Positions 1 to 8,282 of a DNA stretch of 25,632 bases are shown in pieces. The notes beneath the pieces were generated by a model, which saw only the letters and a program-made list of their open reading frames with translations, ran no database searches and was not told where the DNA came from. This stretch comes from Lachnospiraceae bacterium (GTDB lineage Bacteria; Bacillota_A; Clostridia; Lachnospirales; Lachnospiraceae). The stretch is from the NCBI GenBank assembly GCA_024699595.1, contig JAILPG010000171.1, forward strand, positions 1 through 25,632. The letters run 5' to 3'. A program made the position numbers and the translations under genes. The first letter of the stretch is position 1. Every line of letters begins with the position of its first letter.

Positions 1-616
1 CAAGCGAACAGATGCAGACGGACAGCCTGTACTTTATCTCGTCAAGATCCAGTCCGCAGAAAAGGAAAGGTTCATTGCACACGATCTCCGCAGGCTCGAA
101 ACGGTATATCTCATCCATGAGCTTGTCTTTGTCCGCTACCTCGGTTACCAGAAAATCTCCGGTAGTGATATCGCAAAGAGCGATCCCGAAAATATCGCAG
201 ATGCACACGATACACATCAGGTAATTGTTCTTTGATGAATCAAGCGAATCGACATCAAGATTTGTACCCGGTGTAACTATCCTCGTAACCTCTCTCTTTA
301 CAAGGCCTTTCGCCTCCTTCGGGTCCTCCACCTGATCACAGATGGCTACCTTGTGTCCGTTTGAGATCAGCCTGTTGATATAGGTCTCAACAGAATGAAA
401 GGGCACTCCGCACATGGGTGCTCTTTCAGGAAGACCGCAGTTTTTTCCGGTAAGAGTCAGTTCAAGCTCTCTTGATGCGGTTATCGCATCATCAAAAAAG
501 AGTTCATAAAAATCACCGAGTCTGTATAACAGTATACAGTCACTGTACTCCTCTTTGGTCTCAAGATATTTTTTCATCATGGGCGACAGACTGCCCGTAT
601 CGATCATTTCATTCAT
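1..616 (-). CDS. mutS: DNA mismatch repair protein MutS, N-terminal part
   Basis: MutS recognises base mismatches and small loops and starts methyl-independent mismatch repair with MutL. Only the first 205 residues are inside the window; the gene runs off the left edge. They cover mismatch-recognition domain I and the start of the connector domain. The mismatch-stacking motif GDFYELF (Phe36, Glu38) is present, as are the family signatures MCGVPFHS and VAICDQVEDP and the stretch KREVTRIVTPGT. I chose the ATG at 616, which overlaps the stop of the upstream RNase gene as ATGA; a second in-frame ATG at 607 is possible. The Shine-Dalgarno site is weak (GGA about 14 bases upstream), so translation is probably coupled to the RNase gene. 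The ATPase domain cannot be judged. Identification is very secure. Confidence 0.96.
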   Translation of the reverse strand, partial: MNEMIDTGSLSPMMKKYLETKEEYSDCILLYRLGDFYELFFDDAITASRELELTLTGKNCGLPERAPMCGVPFHSVETYINRLISNGHKVAICDQVEDPKEAKGLVKREVTRIVTPGTNLDVDSLDSSKNNYLMCIVCICDIFGIALCDITTGDFLVTEVADKDKLMDEIYRFEPAEIVCNEPFLFCGLDLDEIKYRLSVCICSL

Positions 617-1773
617 TTATTCTTATTTCCGATGCTTTCTCTTAATGATATCTGTTCTCTTTTTCTCGTAAGCTCTATGAGTCCGAGCTTTGTTACATCA
701 TGAAAATCAGTCTGTATGGGATCTTTTTTTATCTCGGTTACGAGATTTTGTATGATCTCCTCCCTGTCAGATCCGTTCTTCATGTTGATAAGATCGATCA
801 GTATGATCCCCGAAAGATTTCTGAGCCTTATCTGCCTTGCGGCTTCACATACCGCCTCAAGGTTTGTCCTTTTTACGGTATCTTCTTTTTCACCCTTCTT
901 CTGTATCTTTCCCGAGTTTACATCTATCACGTTTAAGGCTTCGGTTTCTTCAATATACAGATATCCTCCGGATTTAAGCCACACCTTCTTCTGCAGTGCT
1001 TCTTCGAGATTGTTTTTTATGCTGTACATGGCATTTAAACTGCACAGCTCATCCGTGTAATATGTAAGATCGAATCTCTCCTTAAGCTCCCCCGGCATCT
1101 GATCGTATAATTCTTCTTTAAGTGTGTCAAATACATCCTTCTTATCAGTGATCACCTTATAGGAACGGCTTAAGTTTAGCTTCAGTATCTGTTCACAGAT
1201 GCTTCCGTACTGTTTATACAGTACATTGTAGGCTGTTCTTTTTTCGGAATAATAATGGATCTCATCAAGCTTTCCGCACAGCCTTTCGTATTCTTCCGTT
1301 ATGGATGCATCGCTTACATAAGCTGCATTTGTTCTTATGACAACATCATATTTCCCGGAAACATGATGGCTTTCAATGAGCTTTAACAGTCTCTTTTTCT
1401 CGCTTTCAGACAGTTTTTTGGAACATCTGCTCTTTCCTGTACCGTCACTTACTATACAGGTAACACCCTTAATGGAAAGTTCTTTTGTCACGACGCATCT
1501 CTTATTCTTAAGGGCGCTTTTCTGTATCATCACAGGGATCAGGGATCCTACGCGATCCTTTGATCCCTCTAAATATCCCATTTCCTTTCCGTCAAGACAT
1601 ACAAATAAAGCATCAAGGTTATCAAGCCTTGAATCTACTCTTGCATTTATGATGCTTCCGACCGGGATGTCCGTTTCATCGATAAAGGAAAAAGATCTGT
1701 ATTTTTCCTCCTCATATACGGCCATTAGCGTCTTGCCATCGTATTCTGTTATGATGATCCTGTTATCATTCAA
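613..1773 (-). CDS. rng: Ribonuclease E/G family protein, short form
   Basis: Endoribonuclease of the RNase E/G family, expected to cut single-stranded RNA in rRNA maturation or mRNA decay. An S1-like RNA-binding segment lies at about residues 37-73 (GSIINARVDSR, then LDALFVCL). The catalytic DNase I-like region has EALNVIDVNSGK with Asp284 and GIILIDLINM with Asp327, matching the two magnesium-binding aspartates of E. coli RNase E (Asp303, Asp346). At 386 residues it is shorter than E. coli RNase G (about 490): it stops at KLGLIELTRKR and lacks the zinc-link cysteines and small domain that drive tetramer formation in the E. coli enzymes. Translation most likely starts at TTG 1773, because the N-terminus then fits the family (RIIITEY) and AGGA lies 7 bases upstream. 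It overlaps the DUF2344 gene by 8 bases and mutS by 4. Confidence 0.9.
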   Translation of the reverse strand: MNDNRIIITEYDGKTLMAVYEEEKYRSFSFIDETDIPVGSIINARVDSRLDNLDALFVCLDGKEMGYLEGSKDRVGSLIPVMIQKSALKNKRCVVTKELSIKGVTCIVSDGTGKSRCSKKLSESEKKRLLKLIESHHVSGKYDVVIRTNAAYVSDASITEEYERLCGKLDEIHYYSEKRTAYNVLYKQYGSICEQILKLNLSRSYKVITDKKDVFDTLKEELYDQMPGELKERFDLTYYTDELCSLNAMYSIKNNLEEALQKKVWLKSGGYLYIEETEALNVIDVNSGKIQKKGEKEDTVKRTNLEAVCEAARQIRLRNLSGIILIDLINMKNGSDREEIIQNLVTEIKKDPIQTDFHDVTKLGLIELTRKREQISLRESIGNKNK

Positions 1774-2530
1774 TGTTTGTTCCTATCGCATCAAGTGATA
1801 CAAATCCGTCTTCCGAAACAGTATACATCTCATCCCTGTTTATAAGGAGCGCATGCTTGTAAAGCTCTATGCCTTCCCTCTCACATACGGCCTTTATCAC
1901 AAGCTCGGGCTTTGTATTGTCCACACTTCCGGTACTTAGCTTAAGCCTGATCACCGGCGCTGCACCATCTGTGCCCGCACCATCTGTGCCCGCACCATCT
2001 GCTTTCAAAGCTTCTTTTACTATCTCATATTCATGGATGAACGGTCTTATATTTACGATCCCTTCACTCTTTTTTGTCTTTTTTACTACGGAAAGCTCAT
2101 CACTCTGCATGCAGGATATGAACTTTTCGGAAAAATCAGGCGGAAGCGCCACACCTTCCCTGAATCTTACTGTATAATCGGCCGCCTTCACGCTTGCCAT
2201 GGCATTCTGCGATCTTTCGGGAAGCAGCTTATAGGACAGTATATCGATACCCTCAACGCTGTTCTCATTTAATGACGTAAGCGCATCTTTTGAACAGACC
2301 GGATAAGATGTCTCTATATCAACATATTCACCGTCACTTGTAAGACCCGTGCCAAGAGGAAGAGCAAAGGACATTATCTGGTGAGGACTCATCCCGCCCG
2401 AATAACAGATCGGGATCCTGCTCCTTCTGATAAGCTGCTGAAAAAAGTGCATCACATCAAGATGGCCTATGAATTTAAGGGATCCGTATTTTGAAAACCT
2501 TATCCGTATCTTATATCTATCTTCTTCCAT
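1766..2530 (-). CDS. DUF2344 / TIGR03936-type radical SAM-linked protein
   Basis: Member of the DUF2344 family, which travels with a radical SAM protein and is either separate or fused to it; its biochemical role is not known to me. The N-terminal signature is clear: YKIRIRFSKYGSLKFIGHLD, then a stretch ending SGGMSPHQIMSFALPLGTG, then EYVDIE. I chose ATG 2530 (254 residues) because GGAGG lies 11 bases upstream and homologs begin at this point. A longer reading from 2626 would add 32 unrelated residues lying mostly inside the upstream gene. The start overlaps the radical SAM stop by 14 bases, so the two are probably translationally coupled. Near residues 180-195 a 15-base tandem repeat encodes a GAGTD/GADGA linker just before the C-terminal strand region. 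Family assignment is firm, function unknown. Confidence 0.88.
   Translation of the reverse strand: MEEDRYKIRIRFSKYGSLKFIGHLDVMHFFQQLIRRSRIPICYSGGMSPHQIMSFALPLGTGLTSDGEYVDIETSYPVCSKDALTSLNENSVEGIDILSYKLLPERSQNAMASVKAADYTVRFREGVALPPDFSEKFISCMQSDELSVVKKTKKSEGIVNIRPFIHEYEIVKEALKADGAGTDGAGTDGAAPVIRLKLSTGSVDNTKPELVIKAVCEREGIELYKHALLINRDEMYTVSEDGFVSLDAIGTNIE
1962..2002. repeat. 15-base tandem repeat inside the DUF2344 gene
   Basis: The unit gcaccatctgtgccc occurs twice exactly (1962-1976, 1977-1991), followed by 10 bases of a third copy. It is in frame (15 bases = 5 codons) and encodes a Gly-Ala-Asp/Thr-rich linker in the minus-strand protein. Copy number may vary between strains by replication slippage. 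Confidence 0.9.
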
Positions 2531-4391
2531 GACAGATCCCCCCTCCATAGAGCATGGCTCCGCAGAGTGAACATTTTTGTCTGCAGTTTTCGGTAACAAG
2601 GCCCTTTTTTGCCTTATCCCATTCATTTTTCAGAAAATCCTTTGATACCCCTACATCTATGAAATCCCAGGGAAGCAGTTCATCCATATCCCTGGCTCTT
2701 GCAGTATAGAATTCCATTGTTACGCCGTTTCTTAAAAAGGCGTCAAGCCAGTGCTCCTCCTTAAAGGTCTCACTCCACGCATCAAACATCGCACCGTTCT
2801 TATACGCATCATAGATGACCTGTGCCAGTCTTCTGTCACCCCTTGCAAGCACTCCCTCGAGTATGCTCACATGAGCCTCGTGCCAGTTGTATTTGATGCT
2901 CTTTTTATTAAGCTGCGCGTTTATCTTATCGTTTACAAAATGAGCTTTGTCTAAAAAATCCTCTGCCGAATCCATTGGAGCCCACTGAAACGGAGTGAAA
3001 GGCTTTGGTACAAAAAAAGAGGTGCTTGTTACTATCGAAACCCTGCCCTTTCTCTCTTCCTTGGGTATCAGATCGTAATAAAGTCTTGCGATCTTATCCG
3101 AGAGAACAGCTATCCCCTCCATATCCTCCTCAGTCTCACCCGGAAGCCCCAGCATAAAATAGAGCTTTATCCTGCTCCATCCGCCAAGGAAAGCCTGAGT
3201 ACAGCCGTTTAATATCTCATCCTCGGTGAGTCCCTTGTTTATGATGTCCCTCATCCTCTGGGAACCTGCCTCGGGAGCAAAGGTTACCGAACTTTTTCTT
3301 TTATCCTGAACCTTGCTCATCACGTCAAGGGAAAAAGCATCCACCCTAAGTGAGGGGAGCGATATGTTTATCCTGTTTTTTTCCGCATATTCTATCAGAA
3401 AATCTACAAGCTCCGGAAGCTTCGAATAATCACTGGAGCTTAGGGAGCTTAGGGATATTTCCTCATGCCCTGTATTTTCAAGCATGGTAACTGCGTATTC
3501 CTTTAACAGATCGACAGATCTCTCTCTGAGCGGTCTGTATATCATGCCTGCCTGACAGAATCTGCAGCCTCTGATGCAGCCTCGCATTATCTCAAGGACG
3601 ACTCTGTCCTGAGTCACTTTCATAAACGGAACCACAGGTTTTGTCGGGTAACAGGCCGCTGAGAGATCGACTGCCACCTCTCTCTTTACCTTTGCAGGTA
3701 CATCATCATATACGGGCGTGAAGCTTTTGATCATCGAGGAAGGTTCCGTCCCGTCATATTCCACTCTGTACATCGATGGAACATAGATGCCTCCGATCGC
3801 GGTTGCCCTGTGAAGAAATTCTTCCCGTAAAAAGCCCTTGTCCTTACACTCTCTGTACAGATCAAAGAGCTCCCTGTATTTTGTCTCGCCCTCCCCGATA
3901 TAGATGATATCAAAGAAATCCGCTACCGGTTCCGGATTATATGTACAGGGGCCTCCGCCTATCACGATCGGATCATCCTCCCCGCGCTCACTTGCAAATA
4001 TCGGGATCTGTGAAAGATCCAAAAGCTCAAGTACATTGGTATAGCACATCTCATACTGGAGAGTGATACCCACAAAATCAAAGTCCTTGATGCTTTCCTG
4101 GGATTCCAGTGCAAACAGCGGGATATCCTCTTTTTTCATGATACCGTAGAGATCGGTCCACGGACAGAACACTCTCTCACACCACACATCCTCATATGAA
4201 TTGAACATGTCATACAGTATCTGCATCCCGAGATGAGACATTCCAATTTCATAAAGATCAGGAAAGCACATGGCATATCTTATGGCAACCTGATCCTTAT
4301 CCTTATAAACACTGTTTACTTCATTACCGATATATCTGACGGGCTTGTCAACCTCTAACAGTATTTCGTCACTGAGAGCCGTTTTTCTCAT
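2517..4391 (-). CDS. TIGR03960-type B12-binding-like radical SAM protein
   Basis: Large radical SAM enzyme of the YgiQ-like (COG1032) group. The N-terminal ~250 residues resemble a cobalamin-binding-like fold (PDLYEIGMSHLGMQILYD; IVIGGGPCTYNPEPVADFFD; IYIGEGE). The radical SAM core follows, with the CxxxCxxC iron-sulfur motif at Cys272, Cys276 and Cys279 (RGCIRGCRFCQAG) and family motifs FAPEAGSQRMRDIINKGLTE and YFMLGLPGETEEDM. A C-terminal cysteine cluster (Cys603, 607, 610, 620) could hold a second cluster or zinc; that is inference. Length, 624 residues, is normal. The start has a good ribosome site (TGGAGG, 6 bases before ATG). In Firmicutes this family is commonly next to DUF2344 and RNase E/G genes, as here. 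The substrate is unknown; a role in modifying RNA or a ribosome-related protein is only a guess from neighbours. Confidence 0.9.
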   Translation of the reverse strand: MRKTALSDEILLEVDKPVRYIGNEVNSVYKDKDQVAIRYAMCFPDLYEIGMSHLGMQILYDMFNSYEDVWCERVFCPWTDLYGIMKKEDIPLFALESQESIKDFDFVGITLQYEMCYTNVLELLDLSQIPIFASERGEDDPIVIGGGPCTYNPEPVADFFDIIYIGEGETKYRELFDLYRECKDKGFLREEFLHRATAIGGIYVPSMYRVEYDGTEPSSMIKSFTPVYDDVPAKVKREVAVDLSAACYPTKPVVPFMKVTQDRVVLEIMRGCIRGCRFCQAGMIYRPLRERSVDLLKEYAVTMLENTGHEEISLSSLSSSDYSKLPELVDFLIEYAEKNRINISLPSLRVDAFSLDVMSKVQDKRKSSVTFAPEAGSQRMRDIINKGLTEDEILNGCTQAFLGGWSRIKLYFMLGLPGETEEDMEGIAVLSDKIARLYYDLIPKEERKGRVSIVTSTSFFVPKPFTPFQWAPMDSAEDFLDKAHFVNDKINAQLNKKSIKYNWHEAHVSILEGVLARGDRRLAQVIYDAYKNGAMFDAWSETFKEEHWLDAFLRNGVTMEFYTARARDMDELLPWDFIDVGVSKDFLKNEWDKAKKGLVTENCRQKCSLCGAMLYGGGICHGRR

Positions 4392-4444
4392 TGATCCTCC
4401 AGACAGAGAGATTTATGTATTTTACAGTCCATCCGTTTCTGTTA

Positions 4445-5725
4445 TCACCTGTTTTTTAATTCTGTCGTAATGTCGCTCCATTCAAGACCGCATTGTGCCA
4501 TCAGCACCATCATGTGATACAGAAAATCCGCCATTTCGTATTTAACTTCTTCCTTTTCTGGATTCTTGGCGGCTATTACGATCTCGGTAGCCTCCTCGCC
4601 GACCTTTTTAAGTATCTTGTCGATCCCCTTGTCAAACAGATAATTGGTATAGGAGCCTTCCTTTGGATTTTCTTTTCTGTCTTTAATGATCGAGAATACC
4701 TCTTCGAAGACCTTCATCGGATTTAAGGCATCCCTGTCATCCTTCTTTATTATTTCGTTGAAAAAGCAGCTGTGTGCCCCGGTATGACAGGCGGCTCCGG
4801 TCTGCACGACCTTTGCAAGGATCGTATCCATGTCACAGTCGGCATAAAGCTCTTTAACATACTGATAATGGCCGCTTGTCTCCCCTTTAAGCCAGAGCTC
4901 TCCCCTGCTCCTTGAATAGTAATTCATTACGAGCGTACTTACGGTTCTCTCATAAGCTTCCCTGTTCATATAAGCTACCATGAGTACCTGATCCGTATCG
5001 TATTCCTGCACGACCACCGGTACCAGTCCGTCCGGAAGAGTCTTTAGATCATCAAAGCTAAATGCAGGCTCAAACACCTCTGTATCAAAGCCGGACCGCC
5101 TTAGTGTTATCTTATCTTTCAGCATATTTTCTGCATTTTGGTTAACAATATCACCCGATACTCCGGCTACCGACGGATTTGAAAACAGGCTGCGTATTTT
5201 TTCCATATAACCGTTATCCGAATTAACTACAGGATATATGGACATATCCTTATACTCACTGTCTATACTGTCATTCAAAAAGATCACACCCGTGCAGTAT
5301 TCCCTGATCAGATCGGCATTGTCAAGTATCTGGGCATCTATATCGGCACAGACGAAAATACAGTCTTTTGAAAACCTTTTGCTCACCTCGGGAATCAGAG
5401 CCACATTGCCGGGCTTCTGCAGATTTAAGGCTATATGCGAACAGCCCGCATACTTTAGCTTTTTAACATCCTCGCTCCTCTTGATGTTTCCTGCGCCTAT
5501 GAGCGGAATGTCCGTGCTTCTCTTTATGTCCCTTATCACATTAAGGTTCTCCTCATGCTCCCTGTCATCAGAAGAGAGATCAAAAATGATCAGCATGTCA
5601 GCGCCCTTAATCGCAAGGTCCACGCAAAAAGAAACCGGATCCTCAGTTATAACGGTATTCTTTTTAAAGCCTGCCACCAGTTTTCTGTTTTTTAAATATA
5701 TGCAGGGAATAAGCTTCTTTTTCAT
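4445..5725 (-). CDS. hisIE: HisIE with an N-terminal degenerate HisA/HisF-like domain
   Basis: Catalyses steps 2 and 3 of histidine synthesis: phosphoribosyl-ATP pyrophosphohydrolase (HisE) and phosphoribosyl-AMP cyclohydrolase (HisI). Residues ~1-205 align with the HisA/HisF TIM barrel ([48 protein letters not shown]). The HisF catalytic Asp11 position is Tyr10, and the phosphate-binding glycine motifs are altered (GGGIR is GAGNIK; ASGGAG is NSDNG), so this part is probably not a working cyclase. HisI (~225-325) is intact: [24 protein letters not shown], metal-binding DCDMD (Asp296, 298, 300; Cys297), Cys313-His314 and Cys320. HisE (~338-426) is intact: [15 protein letters not shown] and [13 protein letters not shown]. 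It starts one base after the hisB stop and is the last his gene. A normal HisIE is only ~200-220 residues. Confidence 0.93.
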   Translation of the reverse strand: MKKKLIPCIYLKNRKLVAGFKKNTVITEDPVSFCVDLAIKGADMLIIFDLSSDDREHEENLNVIRDIKRSTDIPLIGAGNIKRSEDVKKLKYAGCSHIALNLQKPGNVALIPEVSKRFSKDCIFVCADIDAQILDNADLIREYCTGVIFLNDSIDSEYKDMSIYPVVNSDNGYMEKIRSLFSNPSVAGVSGDIVNQNAENMLKDKITLRRSGFDTEVFEPAFSFDDLKTLPDGLVPVVVQEYDTDQVLMVAYMNREAYERTVSTLVMNYYSRSRGELWLKGETSGHYQYVKELYADCDMDTILAKVVQTGAACHTGAHSCFFNEIIKKDDRDALNPMKVFEEVFSIIKDRKENPKEGSYTNYLFDKGIDKILKKVGEEATEIVIAAKNPEKEEVKYEMADFLYHMMVLMAQCGLEWSDITTELKNR

Positions 5726-5726
5726 T

Positions 5727-6320
5727 TTACAGTGATCCCTTCGTTGATAAAACGCCCGTTATTCTTTCGTCCCTTGTAACTGCTTCATCCAGAGCCTTGG
5801 CAAATGCCTTAAAACACGCTTCCGCGATATGGTGAGGATTAAAGCCCGATATAACCTTTATGTGGATGTTCATCATGGCGCTGTAGCTTACCGCATAAAA
5901 GAATTCACGGATAAGATCCGTATCAAGCTCTCCTATCTTTTCAACACTGTATTCCGCATCATAGGAAAGATACGGTCTGTTGCAGAGATCAACGGCACAC
6001 AGCACAAGCGCATCATCCATCGGAAGTATCATGCTGCCGTATCTTTTGATCTCCTTTTTGTCACCGAGTGCTTCATTTATCGCTTTTCCGAGCACTATAC
6101 CGCAATCCTCCACGCTGTGGTGTCCGTCAACGTTCAGATCACCCTTTATATCAAGCTTTAAGTCAAAAAAGCCGTGCTTTGAAAAGCCCTCAAGCATATG
6201 ATCAAAGAATCCTATACCGGTATTTATGCTGCTCTCCCCCGTCCCGTCCAGAACAAGATCAAGCTTTATCTCTGTTTCCTTGGTATTTCTCTCTACAGAT
6301 GCCCTTCTCTTATCAGCCAT
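5727..6320 (-). CDS. hisB: Imidazoleglycerol-phosphate dehydratase HisB
   Basis: Step 6 of histidine synthesis: dehydrates imidazole glycerol phosphate to imidazole acetol phosphate. It is the single-domain form of 197 residues, with no fused phosphatase. The manganese-binding and catalytic motifs are all present: [18 protein letters not shown] and [12 protein letters not shown]. The usual PMDEAL is PMDDAL, a conservative change. I chose ATG 6320 (MADKRRASV), which has GGAGG upstream, over an ATG 18 bases earlier. With this start the gene overlaps hisD by 8 bases, and its ribosome site lies within the hisD end, suggesting coupled translation. It stops one base before hisIE begins. Confidence 0.96.
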   Translation of the reverse strand: MADKRRASVERNTKETEIKLDLVLDGTGESSINTGIGFFDHMLEGFSKHGFFDLKLDIKGDLNVDGHHSVEDCGIVLGKAINEALGDKKEIKRYGSMILPMDDALVLCAVDLCNRPYLSYDAEYSVEKIGELDTDLIREFFYAVSYSAMMNIHIKVISGFNPHHIAEACFKAFAKALDEAVTRDERITGVLSTKGSL

Positions 6321-7620
6321 TACCTTCTCCTCCTTCAAATCTTACTTTTATCGAATTTGCATGCGCCGTTAAACCTTCCGATACCGCAAAGGCTTCAATA
6401 TCGGACGAAGCCCTGTACAGTGCTTCTTTTGAATAAGAGATGATGCTCGATTTCTTAATGAATGCATCCACCGAAAGCGGTGAAAAGAATCTTGCCGTAC
6501 CGTTTGTGGGAAGAACGTGATTGGGTCCCGCAAAATAGTCTCCGAGCGGTTCCGAAGAATACTCACCAAGGAAGATGGCTCCTGCATTTCTTATCCTTGT
6601 CATTACCTCAAACGGATCCTTTGTGATTATCTCAAGATGTTCGCTGGCGATCTCATTTACGGCATCCACTGCCTCATCCATATTTTCCGCTATAAAGATA
6701 TATCCGTATTTATCAAGAGATTTCCTGATGATATCCTTTCTCTCAAGCTTCTCTGCAAAGGCCTCTGCCTCTGCATCCACCTTTTTTGCAAATTCCCTGC
6801 TCGTAGTGACTAAGATCGCGGATGCAAGCTCATCATGCTCCGCCTGTGACAGGAGGTCTGCAGCCACAAATCTGGGATCGGCAGTCTCATCCGCAAGTAT
6901 CAGTATCTCGCTCGGGCCCGCTATCGAATCGATCGACACATGGCCGAATACCTGCTTCTTGGCCAGTGCCACGAAAATATTGCCGGGGCCCACTATCTTG
7001 TCAACCCTCGGTATCGTATCGGTTCCGAAGGCCATGGCTCCGATCGCCTGAGCTCCTCCTACCTTGTAGATCTCCTTTACTCCGGTTATCTTAGCCGCTG
7101 CAAGGGTACAGGGAGCCACTTTCCCGGATGCATCGGCAGGAGTTGTCATTATAAGCCTTGAAACACCGGCAACCTGGGCCGGGATGACACACATGAGCGT
7201 TGAACTCGGATATGCGGCCTTACCTCCGGGCACATACACTCCGGCCTTCTCTATGGCAGTGATCTTCTGTCCTAAGATGATACCGTCGGGTTTTGTTTCA
7301 AACCAGCTGTTCTGCAGCTGTTTCTCATGGTAACTTCTGATATTTGCCGCAGCTCTTTCCATGATCCCTATAAGCTCCCTGTCATAGGAAGCATAGGCTT
7401 CTTCGATCTCTTCCTCGGTAACCCTGAGCGTATCTGCCGTAATACTGTTTCTGTCGAATCTGTTCGTATATCTGATAACGGCTTCATCACCGTTATTTCT
7501 TACATCAGCGAGTATTTCCTTAACTGTTTTTTCATATTCCTCATACTGATCGGGGTTCCTCTTTAAGAGCTCCTTTAACAGATCCTTTTTGCTTTCGTTT
7601 GTCAGTTCCTTTATTCTCAT
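6313..7620 (-). CDS. hisD: Histidinol dehydrogenase HisD
   Basis: Last step of histidine synthesis: NAD-dependent, zinc-dependent oxidation of L-histidinol to L-histidine. At 435 residues it has the usual length. The glycine-rich signature GVYVPGGKAAYPSSTLM lies at ~127-143. Zinc ligands match the E. coli enzyme: Gln259 and His262 (SQAEHDE), Asp361 (GDYFAGPNH) and His420 (EGLTAHA). The catalytic pair Glu327-His328 is in ASEHLE. The ATG overlaps the hisG stop by 4 bases (ATGA), and the end overlaps hisB by 8. Nothing unusual is seen. Confidence 0.97.
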   Translation of the reverse strand: MRIKELTNESKKDLLKELLKRNPDQYEEYEKTVKEILADVRNNGDEAVIRYTNRFDRNSITADTLRVTEEEIEEAYASYDRELIGIMERAAANIRSYHEKQLQNSWFETKPDGIILGQKITAIEKAGVYVPGGKAAYPSSTLMCVIPAQVAGVSRLIMTTPADASGKVAPCTLAAAKITGVKEIYKVGGAQAIGAMAFGTDTIPRVDKIVGPGNIFVALAKKQVFGHVSIDSIAGPSEILILADETADPRFVAADLLSQAEHDELASAILVTTSREFAKKVDAEAEAFAEKLERKDIIRKSLDKYGYIFIAENMDEAVDAVNEIASEHLEIITKDPFEVMTRIRNAGAIFLGEYSSEPLGDYFAGPNHVLPTNGTARFFSPLSVDAFIKKSSIISYSKEALYRASSDIEAFAVSEGLTAHANSIKVRFEGGEGNG

Positions 7621-8255
7621 CCCAGTTTACCCTTAAGATCGTTGATGATCTTATTTATCCTTTCATATTCCATCCTCATGCTGACCTGGTTTACTATCAT
7701 CCTGGCAGACAGAGGGCAGATCTCCTCAAGCACGGTAAGTCCGTTTTCCCTTAGCGTCGATCCGGTTTCGACTATGTCAACGATAACATCGGCAAGTCCC
7801 ACGATCGGCGCAAGCTCTATGGAGCCGTTAAGCTTTATAATATCCACGGTCTGATGCTTGACATTGTAAAAATATTCCTTGGCTATCCTCGGATATTTCG
7901 TCGCAACCTTGATCATCTCATGATGCTTTAAAAGCTCTCCAGCAGATTCCGGGCCGCATACGCACATCCTGCATTTACCGAAGCCAAGATCCAGCACCTC
8001 GTAATTTCTTCTGTTCTCTTCAAGTATTGTATCCTTGCCCACAACGCCGATGTCTGCCGCCCCATATTCTACATAGGTAGGAACATCCGGTCCCTTTGCA
8101 AGGAAAAACCTGATCTTTAATTCTTCATTGGTAAAGATAAGCTTTCTCGATGTCTTATCCTTCATCTCCTCGCAGGAAATACCCACTTCATTTAAAAGCT
8201 TCATCGTACTGTCGGCAAGCCTTCCCTTGCCGAGCGCAAAAGTCAGATATCGCAC
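7617..8255 (-). CDS. hisG: ATP phosphoribosyltransferase, short form HisG
   Basis: First committed step of histidine synthesis: joins ATP and PRPP to give phosphoribosyl-ATP. At 212 residues this is the short HisG that lacks the C-terminal regulatory domain and works as a hetero-octamer with HisZ, encoded just upstream. Typical motifs are present: FALGKGRLADS, GAADIGVVGKDTI, the PRPP-loop region VDIIKLNGSIELAP and the following ADVIVDIVETGSTLREN. The start is GTG 8255, preceded by GAGGTGA at 7 bases; no better ATG is nearby. It lies 27 bases after hisZ and overlaps hisD by 4. Feedback inhibition by histidine is expected to act through HisZ (family knowledge). Confidence 0.96.
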   Translation of the reverse strand: MRYLTFALGKGRLADSTMKLLNEVGISCEEMKDKTSRKLIFTNEELKIRFFLAKGPDVPTYVEYGAADIGVVGKDTILEENRRNYEVLDLGFGKCRMCVCGPESAGELLKHHEMIKVATKYPRIAKEYFYNVKHQTVDIIKLNGSIELAPIVGLADVIVDIVETGSTLRENGLTVLEEICPLSARMIVNQVSMRMEYERINKIINDLKGKLG

Positions 8256-8282
8256 TTTAAGTCACCTCATATACAAAACCAT

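Noticed and set aside
2531..2626. N-terminal extension of the DUF2344 protein from 2626
   Set aside because: The added residues match nothing in the family, lie inside the radical SAM gene in another frame, and a GGAGG site points to ATG 2530.
5238..5735. Plus-strand open frames opposite hisIE, hisB, hisD, recG and fakA
   Set aside because: They are antisense shadows of well-identified conserved genes, with no ribosome sites and composition unlike real proteins.
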